Positions 10,349-19,656 of a DNA stretch of 64,000 nt are shown here, in pieces (within the stretch, counting starts at the first letter, position 1; every line of letters begins with the position of its first letter). The notes below the pieces were generated by a model. That model did not search any database. It was not told where the DNA came from and saw only the letters and a list, made by a program, of their open reading frames with translations. Position numbers and translations under genes: made by a program. The DNA lies in NCBI GenBank assembly GCA_015075105.1, contig JABTUZ010000001.1, positions 507,001 to 571,000 of the forward strand. The letters are read 5' to 3'. The DNA comes from Leptospiraceae bacterium (lineage in GTDB: Bacteria; Spirochaetota; Leptospiria; Leptospirales; Leptospiraceae).

Positions 10349-11212
10349 ACGATTTTTCTTTTTGTAAATTGTTTTTCCCAAGAAACCGAAATCATCAGAA
10401 ATACCGAAAAGTGTCTCAGAATGACCAATGATGAGAATACCATCATCCTCGAGCATGGAATGAAAATTGCTAAAGAGCCTTTTTTGAGTTGGTTTATCGA
10501 AGTATATGATTACATTTCTGCAAAAAATTATATCAAATTTTTCTTTAAATGGGAAAGGTGCTTCTAATAGATTTACTTTTTTGAATTCTATTAGATTTTT
10601 TAGATTTTGCGAAACTTCGTATTCGATAACTCCATTTTTTTCACTTACTTTTTTAAAATATTTTTTCTTGAATTCGTCAGATACAGTTTCTAATCTATCT
10701 TGCTTGTATATTCCTTTTTTCGCTGTTTCTATAACATTCGTATCTATATCCGAGGCAAAAATTTTCACTTCAAAACTCTTTTTTGTTTTTAGATATTCTT
10801 CTACTGTAATAGCGATCGAATAAGGCTCTTCGCCGGTTGAGCAGGCAGAGCTCCATATCCTAACCTTTTTTACGGAGAATTTTTGTAAGATTTTTTCTTT
10901 TTCAGGAAAAAATGTATTGGTTAGATATTCAAAATGGTGGTTTTCTCTAAAAAAATCTGTTTTGTTTGTAGTGATTTTATTTATAATTTCTAAAACCTCA
11001 ACTTCGTAAAAGGCTTTGTCGTTTTTCAGTTTGCTCACATAATCTTTAAAATTATTCATGGAGTTGGCTCTAAGTCTGGAGTTTAGTCTGGATTGAACCA
11101 TAATTTTTTTATGTGGAGGCAAAAATATTCCTGCCTTTTCATACACTAAATCTTTTATATAGTTAAATTCTAAATCCTCAATACTGGCTAAACTACCAAA
11201 AATATCGCTCAT
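10337..11212 (-). CDS. CheR-type protein-glutamate O-methyltransferase
   Basis: S-adenosylmethionine-dependent methyltransferase of the CheR family, which methylates glutamates of chemoreceptors. An all-alpha N-terminal domain (about residues 15-85) with the typical [13 protein letters not shown] helix is followed by the Rossmann domain with [14 protein letters not shown] (SAM-binding loop), FASDIDTN, and [14 protein letters not shown] place the start at the ATG at 11212, which has AAGGTGAT six bases upstream; an ATG seven codons earlier has no such site. No chemoreceptor, cheA or cheB lies nearby, so whether it serves motility or another receptor system is unknown. The C-terminus lacks TPRs. 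Confidence 0.88.
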   Translation of the reverse strand: MSDIFGSLASIEDLEFNYIKDLVYEKAGIFLPPHKKIMVQSRLNSRLRANSMNNFKDYVSKLKNDKAFYEVEVLEIINKITTNKTDFFRENHHFEYLTNTFFPEKEKILQKFSVKKVRIWSSACSTGEEPYSIAITVEEYLKTKKSFEVKIFASDIDTNVIETAKKGIYKQDRLETVSDEFKKKYFKKVSEKNGVIEYEVSQNLKNLIEFKKVNLLEAPFPFKEKFDIIFCRNVIIYFDKPTQKRLFSNFHSMLEDDGILIIGHSETLFGISDDFGFLGKTIYKKKNRSPL

Positions 11213-11318
11213 ATTATCACCTTTGCCAAACATTTATAGCAATTAAAAAAGGTAAAGAAAAATCTCTTTTGTGCTTTTTTCAGTTTATTTTATTTTGGAT
11301 ATATATAGTAGAAATTTT

Positions 11319-12068
11319 ATGAAAATCGGAATTATTAAACACTTAAACGCAAGACCCCTAACGTATGGATTTGAGAGAGCAGGCAACCACGAAATTATTT
11401 CTGATAACCCATCCGGATTAGTTGGGTTATTAATCTCCGGTCAATTAGACACAGCTCTAATTTCTTCGATAGAAGTTTTTAGAAATTCGGAAAAGTTGTC
11501 GTATTGCAACTTAGTAGGAGTTTCCTCTCATAATAAAGTACGTTCTATTGTATTCTATAAAAATAAAAATGAAAACTATCCGCCAAAATATATAAAAACA
11601 GATTCCGGATCCAGAACCAGTGTCGCTCTCCTAAAACTTTTGATAAGGATGGAAACGGGGGAGAATGTTGAAATGATTTCTACTCCACCGGATCAAATAT
11701 CAAAGGACTTACATAAAAAAATTGGCTCCCATTTATTATTTGGAGATAACGCGCTACTTGACTCAAGAGACAATTCATATTATGAAAAAATTGATCTTGC
11801 AACATGGTGGAATGAGACAACAGGTCTTCCATTTTGCTTTGCACTTTGGGCGTATCCAAAAACTTTTCCAATTAGTGACTCTGTATTTACCGATTCTCTA
11901 AAGTTCGGTTTATCGAATATTGAAGAAATTATTTCAAATGAAAAAAGATTTCCAAACACTATGACACGTACTTATTTGACGGAAGAACTTCATTTTGAAC
12001 TTACAGAAAAAGATAAAGAAGCCTTACTTTTCTTTCGGGATAAATGCGACGAATTCGGGATACTATAA
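11319..12068 (+). CDS. mqnA: Chorismate dehydratase MqnA (futalosine pathway)
   Basis: Periplasmic-binding-protein-fold enzyme that dehydrates chorismate to 3-enolpyruvylbenzoate, the first step of futalosine-dependent menaquinone synthesis. The N-terminus MKIGIIKHLNARPLTYGF is characteristic of MqnA (with the LNARPL motif) and DNPSGLVGLLISGQLDTALI continues the substrate-binding lobe; LLFGDNALL and TGLPFCFALWA are also family features. I use the ATG at 11319; an in-frame ATG 16 codons upstream would add a hydrophobic stretch not expected in this cytoplasmic enzyme. It implies that menaquinone, the likely electron acceptor of the complex I encoded here, comes from futalosine. No other mqn gene is adjacent. 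The end overlaps the convergent cyclase gene. Confidence 0.87.
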   Translation: MKIGIIKHLNARPLTYGFERAGNHEIISDNPSGLVGLLISGQLDTALISSIEVFRNSEKLSYCNLVGVSSHNKVRSIVFYKNKNENYPPKYIKTDSGSRTSVALLKLLIRMETGENVEMISTPPDQISKDLHKKIGSHLLFGDNALLDSRDNSYYEKIDLATWWNETTGLPFCFALWAYPKTFPISDSVFTDSLKFGLSNIEEIISNEKRFPNTMTRTYLTEELHFELTEKDKEALLFFRDKCDEFGIL

Positions 12069-13376
12069 TTTCATTGTGTATGTTTGGACAGGCTCAGATT
12101 TTCCTTTAAGCTCTATCTTACTGTAATCGTATATTTTGTATTTTTCTTTTATTTCATCTGAGAGTTGGTTGTAGCAATTTTCGTTCATCAATACATTTCC
12201 GTCTGGACAGGAAGACTCTAATCTTGAAGCAACATTCACTGTATCGCCGATTGCAGTATAAGATACTTTTTGAAAAGAGCCGATGTTTCCGATAATAGCT
12301 GTGCCAGTTGCTATACCGATTCTTAATCCAGCATCAATGTGGAAAATTTGAAACCATTCTTCTCTAAGTTGGCGAAAAGTTTTTTGAATTTCGTGTGAAG
12401 CAATTACTGCTTTTTCAGAATAGTTTGGGATTTCTATGGGAGCACCAAAAAGTGCCATTATATTGTCGCCTGAGTATTTATCTACCCAACCTCCAACGTC
12501 ATGAATAATTTCAGTCATTTCTGTAAAGAATTCATTCAATATAAAGATTACTTTTTCCGGGTTCAATTTTTCGCTAAATGAAGTAAACCCTCTTATATCT
12601 GCAAAAAATATACAAATCTCTCTTCTTACACCGTCTAATTCTTTTGATTTTTCGGGATCGGTTACTCTGGTGACTATTTCAGGTGAAACATATTTTCCAA
12701 AAATAGCTTCGATTTTATTTTTTTCTTTTAGAGTTTTGATTTCTTGCTCGTATTGCTTTTTTAGCTTGTGGTTTGCTTCTAGTAATTCTTGTCGGCTGAG
12801 TTCAAACATAGCGTCTTGCGCTACGTTTTGTTTTTCTATTTCTAATTTGGCTGTTTCTATTTCTTCTTGGAGCTTGACTTGCCTTTTTCTCGATTCTTCC
12901 CAATACAAATTCTGAATTTCAGATGCTTTCGATATTTGTAGTTTTAAATCTAAAATTTCTTTTGTATAGCCTATGTATTTTTTTACTAAAAGAATTAATT
13001 CACTTTTTTTAATTGGAGTGGTGATACATTCTGCACCCGCAGATAAACATGCTAATTTTGTTTTGTAGTCAGAGTTTTTAGCAAAATAAAGAATTGGGAT
13101 ATGGCGAAAACGAGCTTTGTGTCTGAAAAAATGCACTATTTCAAAATTCTCTTTAAATATATCGTCTTGTGAATCGTTTAATACCCCGATTATGATAACC
13201 GCCAGAGTGTTATCTGGAAGTTTTTTCTCAGTATTCATGTTTTTTAGATCGCTGTAAGACGAAAATTCAATAATTTCTAAATGTAACTCTTTTTGTAATA
13301 TTTCACCGATACTATTATTTTTTTTGGAAAGGTTGAATATAAGAAAACAGTCTTTTGCTAAATCAAGTGGCATCAA
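12063..13376 (-). CDS. Class III adenylate/guanylate cyclase with receiver-like N-terminus
   Basis: 437-residue soluble protein. Residues 1-145 look like a receiver (CheY-like) domain but the phospho-acceptor region (AVIIIGVLND) is not canonical, so it may be a pseudo-receiver. A coiled coil follows (about 145-225, heptad-like, rich in Glu and Lys). The catalytic CHD domain spans about 235-437: FFADIRGFTSFSE and YSGDNIMALFGAP supply the two metal-binding aspartates and IGDTVNVASRLES the transition-state Asn and Arg. It should make cAMP or cGMP. The coiled coil probably dimerises the cyclase. One of four such genes in this window. Confidence 0.9.
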   Translation of the reverse strand: MMPLDLAKDCFLIFNLSKKNNSIGEILQKELHLEIIEFSSYSDLKNMNTEKKLPDNTLAVIIIGVLNDSQDDIFKENFEIVHFFRHKARFRHIPILYFAKNSDYKTKLACLSAGAECITTPIKKSELILLVKKYIGYTKEILDLKLQISKASEIQNLYWEESRKRQVKLQEEIETAKLEIEKQNVAQDAMFELSRQELLEANHKLKKQYEQEIKTLKEKNKIEAIFGKYVSPEIVTRVTDPEKSKELDGVRREICIFFADIRGFTSFSEKLNPEKVIFILNEFFTEMTEIIHDVGGWVDKYSGDNIMALFGAPIEIPNYSEKAVIASHEIQKTFRQLREEWFQIFHIDAGLRIGIATGTAIIGNIGSFQKVSYTAIGDTVNVASRLESSCPDGNVLMNENCYNQLSDEIKEKYKIYDYSKIELKGKSEPVQTYTMKL

Positions 13377-13388
13377 AAATAAAACTCT

Positions 13389-14708
13389 TTAAATTTCATA
13401 ATTATCTGGAATTACGGATCGTCTTGGCACAACTATAATTCCATCTACGATTCTTACATGTTCATCTTCAAAATTTATATGTCCATCTTTATTTAAAAGT
13501 TTAACCCCCTTACCAATATAACAATCTTTATCAATAATCGCATTTCTGATTTCGCAGTTTTGACCGATTCCTACTGGAATTTTTTTCCCCATCCTGTCAA
13601 AGCTACCGTAAGAGTCTGCACCCATAATTACCGTATTTTCAATATAGCAACCGGCATCAATAACTTGACGAACGCCAATTACAGAACGAATAATAGTAGA
13701 GTCGTTTATAATACAACCTTCGGATAAAAGCGTTTTTGTCAGATTGGCTTTATTCACTTTTGTTGGTGGTAAAAATCTGGGTCTGGTAAAAAAAGGAGTA
13801 TTTTCTAAGTATAGGTTGAATTTAGGGAAATCATCGGTAAGCATTAGATTGGCTTCATAAAATGCTTTTATCGTACCAATATCTTCCCAATACCCTTCAT
13901 AAGCATACCCATATACTTTATGGTTTGATAGAGAATGAGGTATAATCTCTTTTCCAAAGTCTGTTTTAGAATGGTCTTGTAAGACTTCAATTAAAACTTC
14001 TGTATTAAAAATATAAATGCCCATGGACGCTAAAAAATTTCCAGTAGGAGTTTTATAAGATTCTACCATAGTAAGGTCTTTTGGCTTTTCGTAGAATTCC
14101 TGGATCAATCCATTTTCGTCTAATTTTAAAATACCAAGTTCGGATGCTCTATCTGGAGACACACTATTTGCAGCTATACTGATTTCGGCCTCGCATAAAA
14201 TATGATTTCTTAAAAATAACTCCAAGTTCATATTATACAATTGATCACCCGATAAAATGATAATGTATTTGGGGGCATAGTCTCTTATATGAGGAAGAAC
14301 TTTTCTTACTGCATCGGCTGTTCCTTCAAACCATTTTACTGAGGCGATAGTTTGTTCGGCTGCAATAACCTCTACAAACCCTTTATTGTGAATTGTGTTA
14401 AAATTATACGTTCTCGAAATGTGCCTATTCAGTGAGTAAGAATTGAACTGAGTCAGTACATAAATCTGATTGAATTGACTGTTTAAAGCATTGGAAATAG
14501 GAATGTCTATGAGCCTGTATTTTCCTCCAAAACTTACAGCAGGCTTGGATCTTTTTTCGGTTAGCGGGAGTAGGCGAGTTCCCTTTCCTCCACCAAGAAT
14601 CAGTGTAATTACTTTTTGTTCTCTGCGAAAAATATCACCACACTCGGAGCATTGGCTTCCGGCTACGTGCATTTGTTCTAAAATCCATTTCTTTTTTTCG
14701 CTATCCAT
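13389..14708 (-). CDS. glgC: Glucose-1-phosphate adenylyltransferase
   Basis: Makes ADP-glucose for glycogen synthesis. The nucleotide-binding loop LILGGGKGTRLLPLT begins near residue 36; KRSKPAVSFGGKYRLIDIP and GTADAVRKVLPH are characteristic, SGDQLYNMN is the metal/nucleotide site, and the C-terminal third is a left-handed beta-helix of hexapeptide repeats (PVGIGQNCEIRNAIID). The protein starts about 30 residues before the usual N-terminus with a segment holding a CxxC pair (QCSECGD); the family normally starts just before the LILGGG strand, so this may be an extension or an overlong start. It lies 21 bp downstream of purQ, on the same strand, and 12 bp upstream of the cyclase. Confidence 0.93.
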   Translation of the reverse strand: MDSEKKKWILEQMHVAGSQCSECGDIFRREQKVITLILGGGKGTRLLPLTEKRSKPAVSFGGKYRLIDIPISNALNSQFNQIYVLTQFNSYSLNRHISRTYNFNTIHNKGFVEVIAAEQTIASVKWFEGTADAVRKVLPHIRDYAPKYIIILSGDQLYNMNLELFLRNHILCEAEISIAANSVSPDRASELGILKLDENGLIQEFYEKPKDLTMVESYKTPTGNFLASMGIYIFNTEVLIEVLQDHSKTDFGKEIIPHSLSNHKVYGYAYEGYWEDIGTIKAFYEANLMLTDDFPKFNLYLENTPFFTRPRFLPPTKVNKANLTKTLLSEGCIINDSTIIRSVIGVRQVIDAGCYIENTVIMGADSYGSFDRMGKKIPVGIGQNCEIRNAIIDKDCYIGKGVKLLNKDGHINFEDEHVRIVDGIIVVPRRSVIPDNYEI

Positions 14709-14729
14709 AGTCTCGTACCGGCTATACTT

Positions 14730-15389
14730 TCATAAGCCGAAAAATGAGTCAAAGAATTTTTTACCGTCGGTAGATTGATTTATGTCATCTAAGGCTCTTT
14801 CAGGATGAGGCATAAGTCCTGCAATTTTAAAATTTTCAGATGTAATGCCCGCAATATTATTCAGTGAGCCGTTTGGATTTTCGATTGCATATTTTAATAA
14901 AATCCTATCTTGGTCTTCTAATTTCTTCAAGGTATTTTCATCTGCAAAATAAGCACCTTCCCCATGAGAAATCGGAATTTGTAAAATTTCATTCTCTTGA
15001 ATTTTTTTAGTAAGTGGGTTATTTTTCCCGCCTTTGACAAGACTAACAGTTTTACAAATATGCTTTAAAGATTTATTTCTTGTGAGTGCACCGGGTAAGA
15101 GAGAGCATTCGGTTAATATTTGAAAACCGTTACAGATTCCGAGAATGAGCCTTCCTGATTTAGAATGTTCAATCACCGAATTCATAGAGTTTGCAAATCG
15201 AGCCATTGCACCGCAGCGTAAATAGTCTCCGTAAGAAAATCCACCGGGTAGAACTACTAAATCAAATTCTTTTCCAAAAGTATCTTTGTGCCAGATATAG
15301 CTTACACTGTGGTTGTAGTGTTCGAAAAGAGCGTCTCCAATATCTTTGTCGCAATTGGATCCGGGAAATGTAATTACAGCAGTTTTCAT
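14730..15389 (-). CDS. purQ: Phosphoribosylformylglycinamidine synthase, glutaminase subunit
   Basis: Class I glutamine amidotransferase that hands ammonia to PurL in step four of purine synthesis. AVITFPGSNCDKD at the N-terminus, LPGGFSYGDYLRCGA and GICNGFQILTE (with the nucleophile Cys) and, at the C-terminus, GLMPHPERALDD (catalytic His and Glu) are complete. 219 residues is normal for the small PurQ that works with PurS and small PurL. Its ATG overlaps the purS stop by four bases (ATGA). purL is not in the window. Confidence 0.95.
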   Translation of the reverse strand: MKTAVITFPGSNCDKDIGDALFEHYNHSVSYIWHKDTFGKEFDLVVLPGGFSYGDYLRCGAMARFANSMNSVIEHSKSGRLILGICNGFQILTECSLLPGALTRNKSLKHICKTVSLVKGGKNNPLTKKIQENEILQIPISHGEGAYFADENTLKKLEDQDRILLKYAIENPNGSLNNIAGITSENFKIAGLMPHPERALDDINQSTDGKKFFDSFFGL

Positions 15390-15634
15390 ATTTGACTTAG
15401 CTCAAAAGTGTAAGATTCAATCACGCTATTTACAAGCAATTTATCGCAGATTCGTTTTAAATCTTCTATGGCTGTGTCTTTATTTGTAGAATCCAATTTC
15501 AATTCTATGTATTTTCCGATTCGTACACCTTTTACAGATCCCTCTCCCATTTCATTCAGAGTACGGTGAACGGTAGTGCCCTGTGGATCCAAAACGGATT
15601 CTTTCAGTGTGATATTTATTTTTCCGATAAACAT
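15386..15634 (-). CDS. purS: Phosphoribosylformylglycinamidine synthase subunit PurS
   Basis: 82-residue structural subunit that bridges PurQ and PurL. The visible family pattern is [20 protein letters not shown] followed by [12 protein letters not shown]. Its start lies 19 bases inside the 3' end of purC and its end overlaps purQ, so purC-purS-purQ is one translationally coupled unit. Confidence 0.93.
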   Translation of the reverse strand: MFIGKINITLKESVLDPQGTTVHRTLNEMGEGSVKGVRIGKYIELKLDSTNKDTAIEDLKRICDKLLVNSVIESYTFELSQI

Positions 15635-16467
15635 TCTGTTAAAATACTCTCCAATTTTTTATATTTTTCTTGTAATGTAATAATTAGACTCTCCGGTAAA
15701 CTTGGGGGAGGTGGTGTTTTATTCCAGCCGCTTTTTTCAAGATAATTTCTCAAAATTTGCTTATCAAAACTTGGAGGAGAAACTCCTGTTTTGTAATTTG
15801 CTTTTTCCCAATATCTGGATGAGTCAGGTGTCAAAAGCTCATCAATGAGGTAGATTTCTTCATTTAGAATTCCAAATTCAAACTTCGTGTCCGCAAGGAT
15901 CAAACTCGTTTTTTCTAATTTTTTTGCTGCCTCTGTATAGATATGAATAGATGTATTTTTTAGGAAGTGAAAAATTTTACTTCCGGTGAGTCTTTCCATT
16001 TCTTTTTCACTGATATTTTCATCGTGCCCAGAATCTTTTTTGATCGCAGGGGTAAAAACAGGCTCACTCAATTTCGAAGATTCTAAAAGACCTTTTTCAA
16101 TTTCCCTAAATGCCAACTTACCAGTTTCCTTGTATTCTTTATAACCAGAGCCAGAAAGATAACCTCTTACTACACATTCAAAATCGATTCTTTTGCATTT
16201 TCTTACAAGCACCGATCTATTTTCAAAATAGGCATCGCTTGAAAATTCTTTTGGAAAATTTTTCCAATCTTTTTCTACTATATGATTTTTTATATTTTTA
16301 AAATAGCTAAACCAGAGGTTTGAAATCGAATTTAAAATTTTTCCTTTTTCTGGAATAGTCTCATTGAAGACAACATCGAATGCAGAAACACGATCTGTCG
16401 AACATAGGATAAGTGAATCTCCCAAGTCATAAACATCTCTTACTTTTCCGATATAGCTCGGTTTCAT
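15616..16467 (-). CDS. purC: SAICAR synthetase
   Basis: Phosphoribosylaminoimidazole-succinocarboxamide synthase, joins aspartate to CAIR using ATP. The 283 residues carry [20 protein letters not shown] (N-terminal ATP-grasp motif), [16 protein letters not shown] and [10 protein letters not shown], and [14 protein letters not shown]. Length matches the longer, eukaryote/Leptospira-like form rather than the 237-residue E. coli form. Its start overlaps the end of the upstream RsbU-type gene by four bases, so these unlike functions are transcribed together. Confidence 0.94.
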   Translation of the reverse strand: MKPSYIGKVRDVYDLGDSLILCSTDRVSAFDVVFNETIPEKGKILNSISNLWFSYFKNIKNHIVEKDWKNFPKEFSSDAYFENRSVLVRKCKRIDFECVVRGYLSGSGYKEYKETGKLAFREIEKGLLESSKLSEPVFTPAIKKDSGHDENISEKEMERLTGSKIFHFLKNTSIHIYTEAAKKLEKTSLILADTKFEFGILNEEIYLIDELLTPDSSRYWEKANYKTGVSPPSFDKQILRNYLEKSGWNKTPPPPSLPESLIITLQEKYKKLESILTECLSEK

Positions 16468-17597
16468 CCTACCTCCAATACAATCATCGCAACGTCGTCT
16501 GAAAAAGAAAATTTTGATGGGTGTTTTAAAATTTTTTCCATTATTGATTCCGGGTTTACATTATTTTCTGTCAGTGAATTATTGAAAATTTCACTAAGCC
16601 CTTCTTGACCAAAAATTTCAGAGTTCTCAGAAATTGCCTCTATGATTCCATCGGTGTAGAATAGGAGCGTGGAATTCTTTTCTAATTGGACTTTATGAAT
16701 ATTATCCGAATCGCTCATTTTTATATTCATAATCAAGCGCCCGCTACCTTTCAGATATCGCATATCTTTTCCATTGTATAGAAATGGATAGGGGTGTCCT
16801 CCATTTATATATTCAAAACTCCTGTCTTCGTTTAAGATTCCATAAAAAAAAGTAATCGAATAATCTTCCGGTAAAACTTTTTTTAAATTGGTTCTTATCG
16901 TGTTCACTCTATCTTGAAGGTTTTGACTTTCAGTCATAGTGAATAACTGCATTTTAAGCATAGCAGCTATTAGAGCCGAGGAAGGTCCATGCCCGGAGCA
17001 ATCTGCTATCATTAAGTGCAGACTATTATTGGAGACCCATGCATCCACAAAATCACCACCTACCTCTCCCAATGATTTGAAAAATGTACTAACCTTGGAG
17101 CTTCCAAATTGAAAATTTTTTAAGGGGATTAGCTCTTCTTGAACTTTTTTTGCCATAGATAATTCAAAATTGTACATTTCATTTTGCTGAATCACTGTAT
17201 CCTGTAATTTTTTTACTCGAATATGGGCTTTAATTTTAGCGATTAGCTCTACAGGGTGAAAAGGTTTGCTGATAAAATCGTTTCCCCCAGAAGAAATAGC
17301 CTCCAAAAAACCGGAATCTCTGTTGATTGAGGAAAGAAAAATAATAGGCAAAAGCTGAAATTGTTTTTGAGCTCGAATTTTACTGCAAAATGTGTAACCA
17401 TCGGTGTCGGGTAAATTAATGTCCAATAGAATTAAGTCAACCGATTCAGAAGAAAGTATTTTTTCTCCTTCTTTTGCATCGCGAGCAACCCGAACAAGAA
17501 ACCTCCCATTTTCTAAAACATGCTCTAATATTTCTACGATAACTTTAGAGTCTTCGATGATTAGAACTTTTGCTCTTTCTTCTGTGACCGGTTTCAT
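16464..17597 (-). CDS. Response regulator with PP2C (SpoIIE/RsbU-type) phosphatase output
   Basis: 377 residues: an N-terminal receiver domain (about 10-125) with VLIIEDSKV, the phospho-acceptor Asp in [15 protein letters not shown] and the conserved Thr/Ser-Lys (FISKPFHP), then a short coiled linker, then a PP2C/SpoIIE phosphatase domain (about 170-377) with [27 protein letters not shown] and FYTDGIIEA, which carry the metal-binding aspartates. Such proteins dephosphorylate anti-anti-sigma factors and so link two-component input to sigma-factor partner switching; no such partner is adjacent. The end overlaps purC by four bases. Confidence 0.92.
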   Translation of the reverse strand: MKPVTEERAKVLIIEDSKVIVEILEHVLENGRFLVRVARDAKEGEKILSSESVDLILLDINLPDTDGYTFCSKIRAQKQFQLLPIIFLSSINRDSGFLEAISSGGNDFISKPFHPVELIAKIKAHIRVKKLQDTVIQQNEMYNFELSMAKKVQEELIPLKNFQFGSSKVSTFFKSLGEVGGDFVDAWVSNNSLHLMIADCSGHGPSSALIAAMLKMQLFTMTESQNLQDRVNTIRTNLKKVLPEDYSITFFYGILNEDRSFEYINGGHPYPFLYNGKDMRYLKGSGRLIMNIKMSDSDNIHKVQLEKNSTLLFYTDGIIEAISENSEIFGQEGLSEIFNNSLTENNVNPESIMEKILKHPSKFSFSDDVAMIVLEVG

Positions 17598-17625
17598 TCT
17601 AATTCAATTTTTTCCAAGGAAGCTT

Positions 17626-18339
17626 TTAAGAATTGATTTCTTTGAGATAATCTATAGTATCGTTCAATTTTTCGTTTCTATAAATGATTATAAAAAGAAT
17701 TAAAAAGAATAAATGGTAAGCGATAATATTCAACCAAAAAGCAATCTTCATGTCGGATTCCATTCCACCCTTTGATAGCACAGAACCGGGGTGGTTGCCG
17801 GGATTTTCTATCCAACGAATAGCTCCCCATGTAATCACAGAATTTAAAGCAGTAAGGATAGAAAGAAAAGAAGAAAAAATTTTTCTTTTGATTTTTTCTG
17901 TTATCATACTTCGCAAAAGAAGATACGCTGACAAACTAAAAAAAAGTACTGTAAAAGATTGAAGTCTTGCATCTGTCCAATCCCAAAAAACTCCCCAGGC
18001 ACTCTTTGCCCAAATCCTTCCTGAAAAAATTACTGCAATTGAAAATAGAAATGCTATCTTTGCGGATGACACACTTAAAAAATCATACATATCATTTTTT
18101 TTGATGAGATAAAAAATTCCAAAGATCGCCGAAAAAACAGGAGCATACAACGCAACCCAAGCAACAGATACATGCAAATAAAAAATTTTGTGGCTCAATC
18201 CTTGCTCTAAGACAACATTTGGATAATTCAAACTAAAAAGAATGGCAAATGGAAAGACCAAAGCAAATAGTAAAAATAAACCCCAATCGAATTTTTCAGT
18301 TTGAATCGAAATTTTAACAATATCTATTTTAGTTTTCAA
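17626..18339 (-). CDS. ccmC: Heme exporter / cytochrome c biogenesis protein CcmC
   Basis: Six-helix membrane protein that presents heme to CcmE in system I cytochrome c maturation. The tryptophan-rich periplasmic motif WGVFWDWTDARL and flanking histidines (KIFYLHVSVAW and NPGNHPGS) that bind heme are visible. I prefer the TTG at 18339 as start: AGGAG lies seven bases upstream and it overlaps the ccmB stop, whereas the ATG nine codons earlier has no ribosome binding site. Third gene of a ccmA-ccmB-ccmC unit. No ccmD, E, F, G or H is present in the window. Confidence 0.88.
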   Translation of the reverse strand: MKTKIDIVKISIQTEKFDWGLFLLFALVFPFAILFSLNYPNVVLEQGLSHKIFYLHVSVAWVALYAPVFSAIFGIFYLIKKNDMYDFLSVSSAKIAFLFSIAVIFSGRIWAKSAWGVFWDWTDARLQSFTVLFFSLSAYLLLRSMITEKIKRKIFSSFLSILTALNSVITWGAIRWIENPGNHPGSVLSKGGMESDMKIAFWLNIIAYHLFFLILFIIIYRNEKLNDTIDYLKEINS

Positions 18340-18988
18340 CAGAAAACTCCTGTAACAGTAATCCAAGTGCAGAATACAAAAACACGAGTGAGACCATGAT
18401 AATTACAGAAAAAACAGTATCCCCTTTTTGGAAAATGAATTTTCTCTCTGCTTCCATTCCAAATAGTAAAATTGGTATAGAAAAAGGGATTAAAAGTAGT
18501 GGCAAGACCATTTCTTTGAGTCTCGTTGCAAAGCTCACAATACTTAAAGAAACTCCGAGTAGGGAAAGAGAAAAAATTCCCAGACCAAAAAATACGATAT
18601 TTCCAAAAAAGAATTTGAAATCTAAATTGAAAGACTCAAAGAAAAATGAAAACATGAGTATTTCTAAAATTGCAACGAGAGAGATTGCAAGAAACAGAAC
18701 AAAAGACTTGCACAAAAAAAATACACTTCCCGAAAGATAGATTTGGTTTATTCTAAGTGCTCCACTTTCTCTTTCTTCCCAGGCAGATTGACCAATCAAA
18801 ACAAAACTTACCATAAACATGATTGCCCACTTTAATCCGAGTAACGAGTTCATGTCCATGAGAGAAGTTTTTTCTTCCGAATAGTGAAAGATAAAAACTA
18901 AGGAGACCATAAGTACAAACATGGACAAGATTCCATTTTTTGCTTTACCGATGAGAAGTACTTCTTTTCGTAAAATTTCAAAAATCAA
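18329..18988 (-). CDS. ccmB: Heme exporter membrane protein CcmB
   Basis: Membrane component of the CcmAB ABC transporter, needed to release heme-loaded CcmE. About 219 residues with six hydrophobic helices and the conserved QSAWEERESGAL-type cytoplasmic loop typical of CcmB. The start is best placed at a TTG (18988) that overlaps the ccmA stop as TTGA, with GGAG upstream; the longer reading frame beginning at 19066 would overlap ccmA by 82 bases with no hydrophobic content. Position between ccmA and ccmC supports the call. Confidence 0.85.
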   Translation of the reverse strand: MIFEILRKEVLLIGKAKNGILSMFVLMVSLVFIFHYSEEKTSLMDMNSLLGLKWAIMFMVSFVLIGQSAWEERESGALRINQIYLSGSVFFLCKSFVLFLAISLVAILEILMFSFFFESFNLDFKFFFGNIVFFGLGIFSLSLLGVSLSIVSFATRLKEMVLPLLLIPFSIPILLFGMEAERKFIFQKGDTVFSVIIMVSLVFLYSALGLLLQEFSVEN

Positions 18989-19617
18989 TTTATCAATTCT
19001 CCATTTACCAAAAGAAGAGTTTTGCTTTTGAATTTTTTTTCTAAGGAAGCATCGTGAGTAACCCAAAGAATAGAACCGTAGTTTTGGAATCTCTCTATGA
19101 ACGTATAGAATACTTTGCAGGAATTTTCATCAAGACCGCTCGTAGGTTCATCCAATAAAAGCAGGTTGGGAGAAGATGCGAGTGCGCATAAAATCCCTGC
19201 CTTCTGTTTCATCCCTTTAGAGTAAGAATACACCGGGTCGTGGATTCTATTTTTTAAATGAAAAAGCTCTATGTATTCATTCAAATCCAATTTTGTAGAA
19301 TCGCCTCTGCCGATTTTAGAAAAATATCTGAGATTCTCTTTAAGGCTGAGAGAAGAATATAGTCCGAGTTCATGGCTTAGATACCCTATTTTTAAATTAT
19401 CATCGGACTGTATTTTGTCCTTGTGGTATTTATTCTGAAATATTAATTTTAGAAGAGTAGATTTTCCACTGCCATTTTCTCCTCTTAAAAGAGTGATTTC
19501 ATTTTGAAAAATTTGAAAAGATATGTTTTTTAGAATTTTTTTATATCCGATACTATAATTAAGTCGGTTGCAAGAAAGTATTTGATTTTTTAATTTTTGA
19601 TTGCTTGATTTTTTCAA
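18985..19617 (-). CDS. ccmA: Heme exporter ATP-binding protein CcmA
   Basis: ABC ATPase of 210 residues. Walker A is GENGSGKST, the signature motif is represented by YSKGMKQKAGIL, Walker B by LLLLDEPTSGLD, and the switch histidine by WVTHDAS. Length and the adjacent ccmB and ccmC identify it as the CcmA subunit rather than a generic ABC protein. First gene of the ccm unit, transcribed away from the TPR gene at 19657. Confidence 0.88.
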   Translation of the reverse strand: MKKSSNQKLKNQILSCNRLNYSIGYKKILKNISFQIFQNEITLLRGENGSGKSTLLKLIFQNKYHKDKIQSDDNLKIGYLSHELGLYSSLSLKENLRYFSKIGRGDSTKLDLNEYIELFHLKNRIHDPVYSYSKGMKQKAGILCALASSPNLLLLDEPTSGLDENSCKVFYTFIERFQNYGSILWVTHDASLEKKFKSKTLLLVNGELIN

Positions 19618-19656
19618 AACGAATGAATCTCTTACTTAAAGACTATTTTTTATTCT

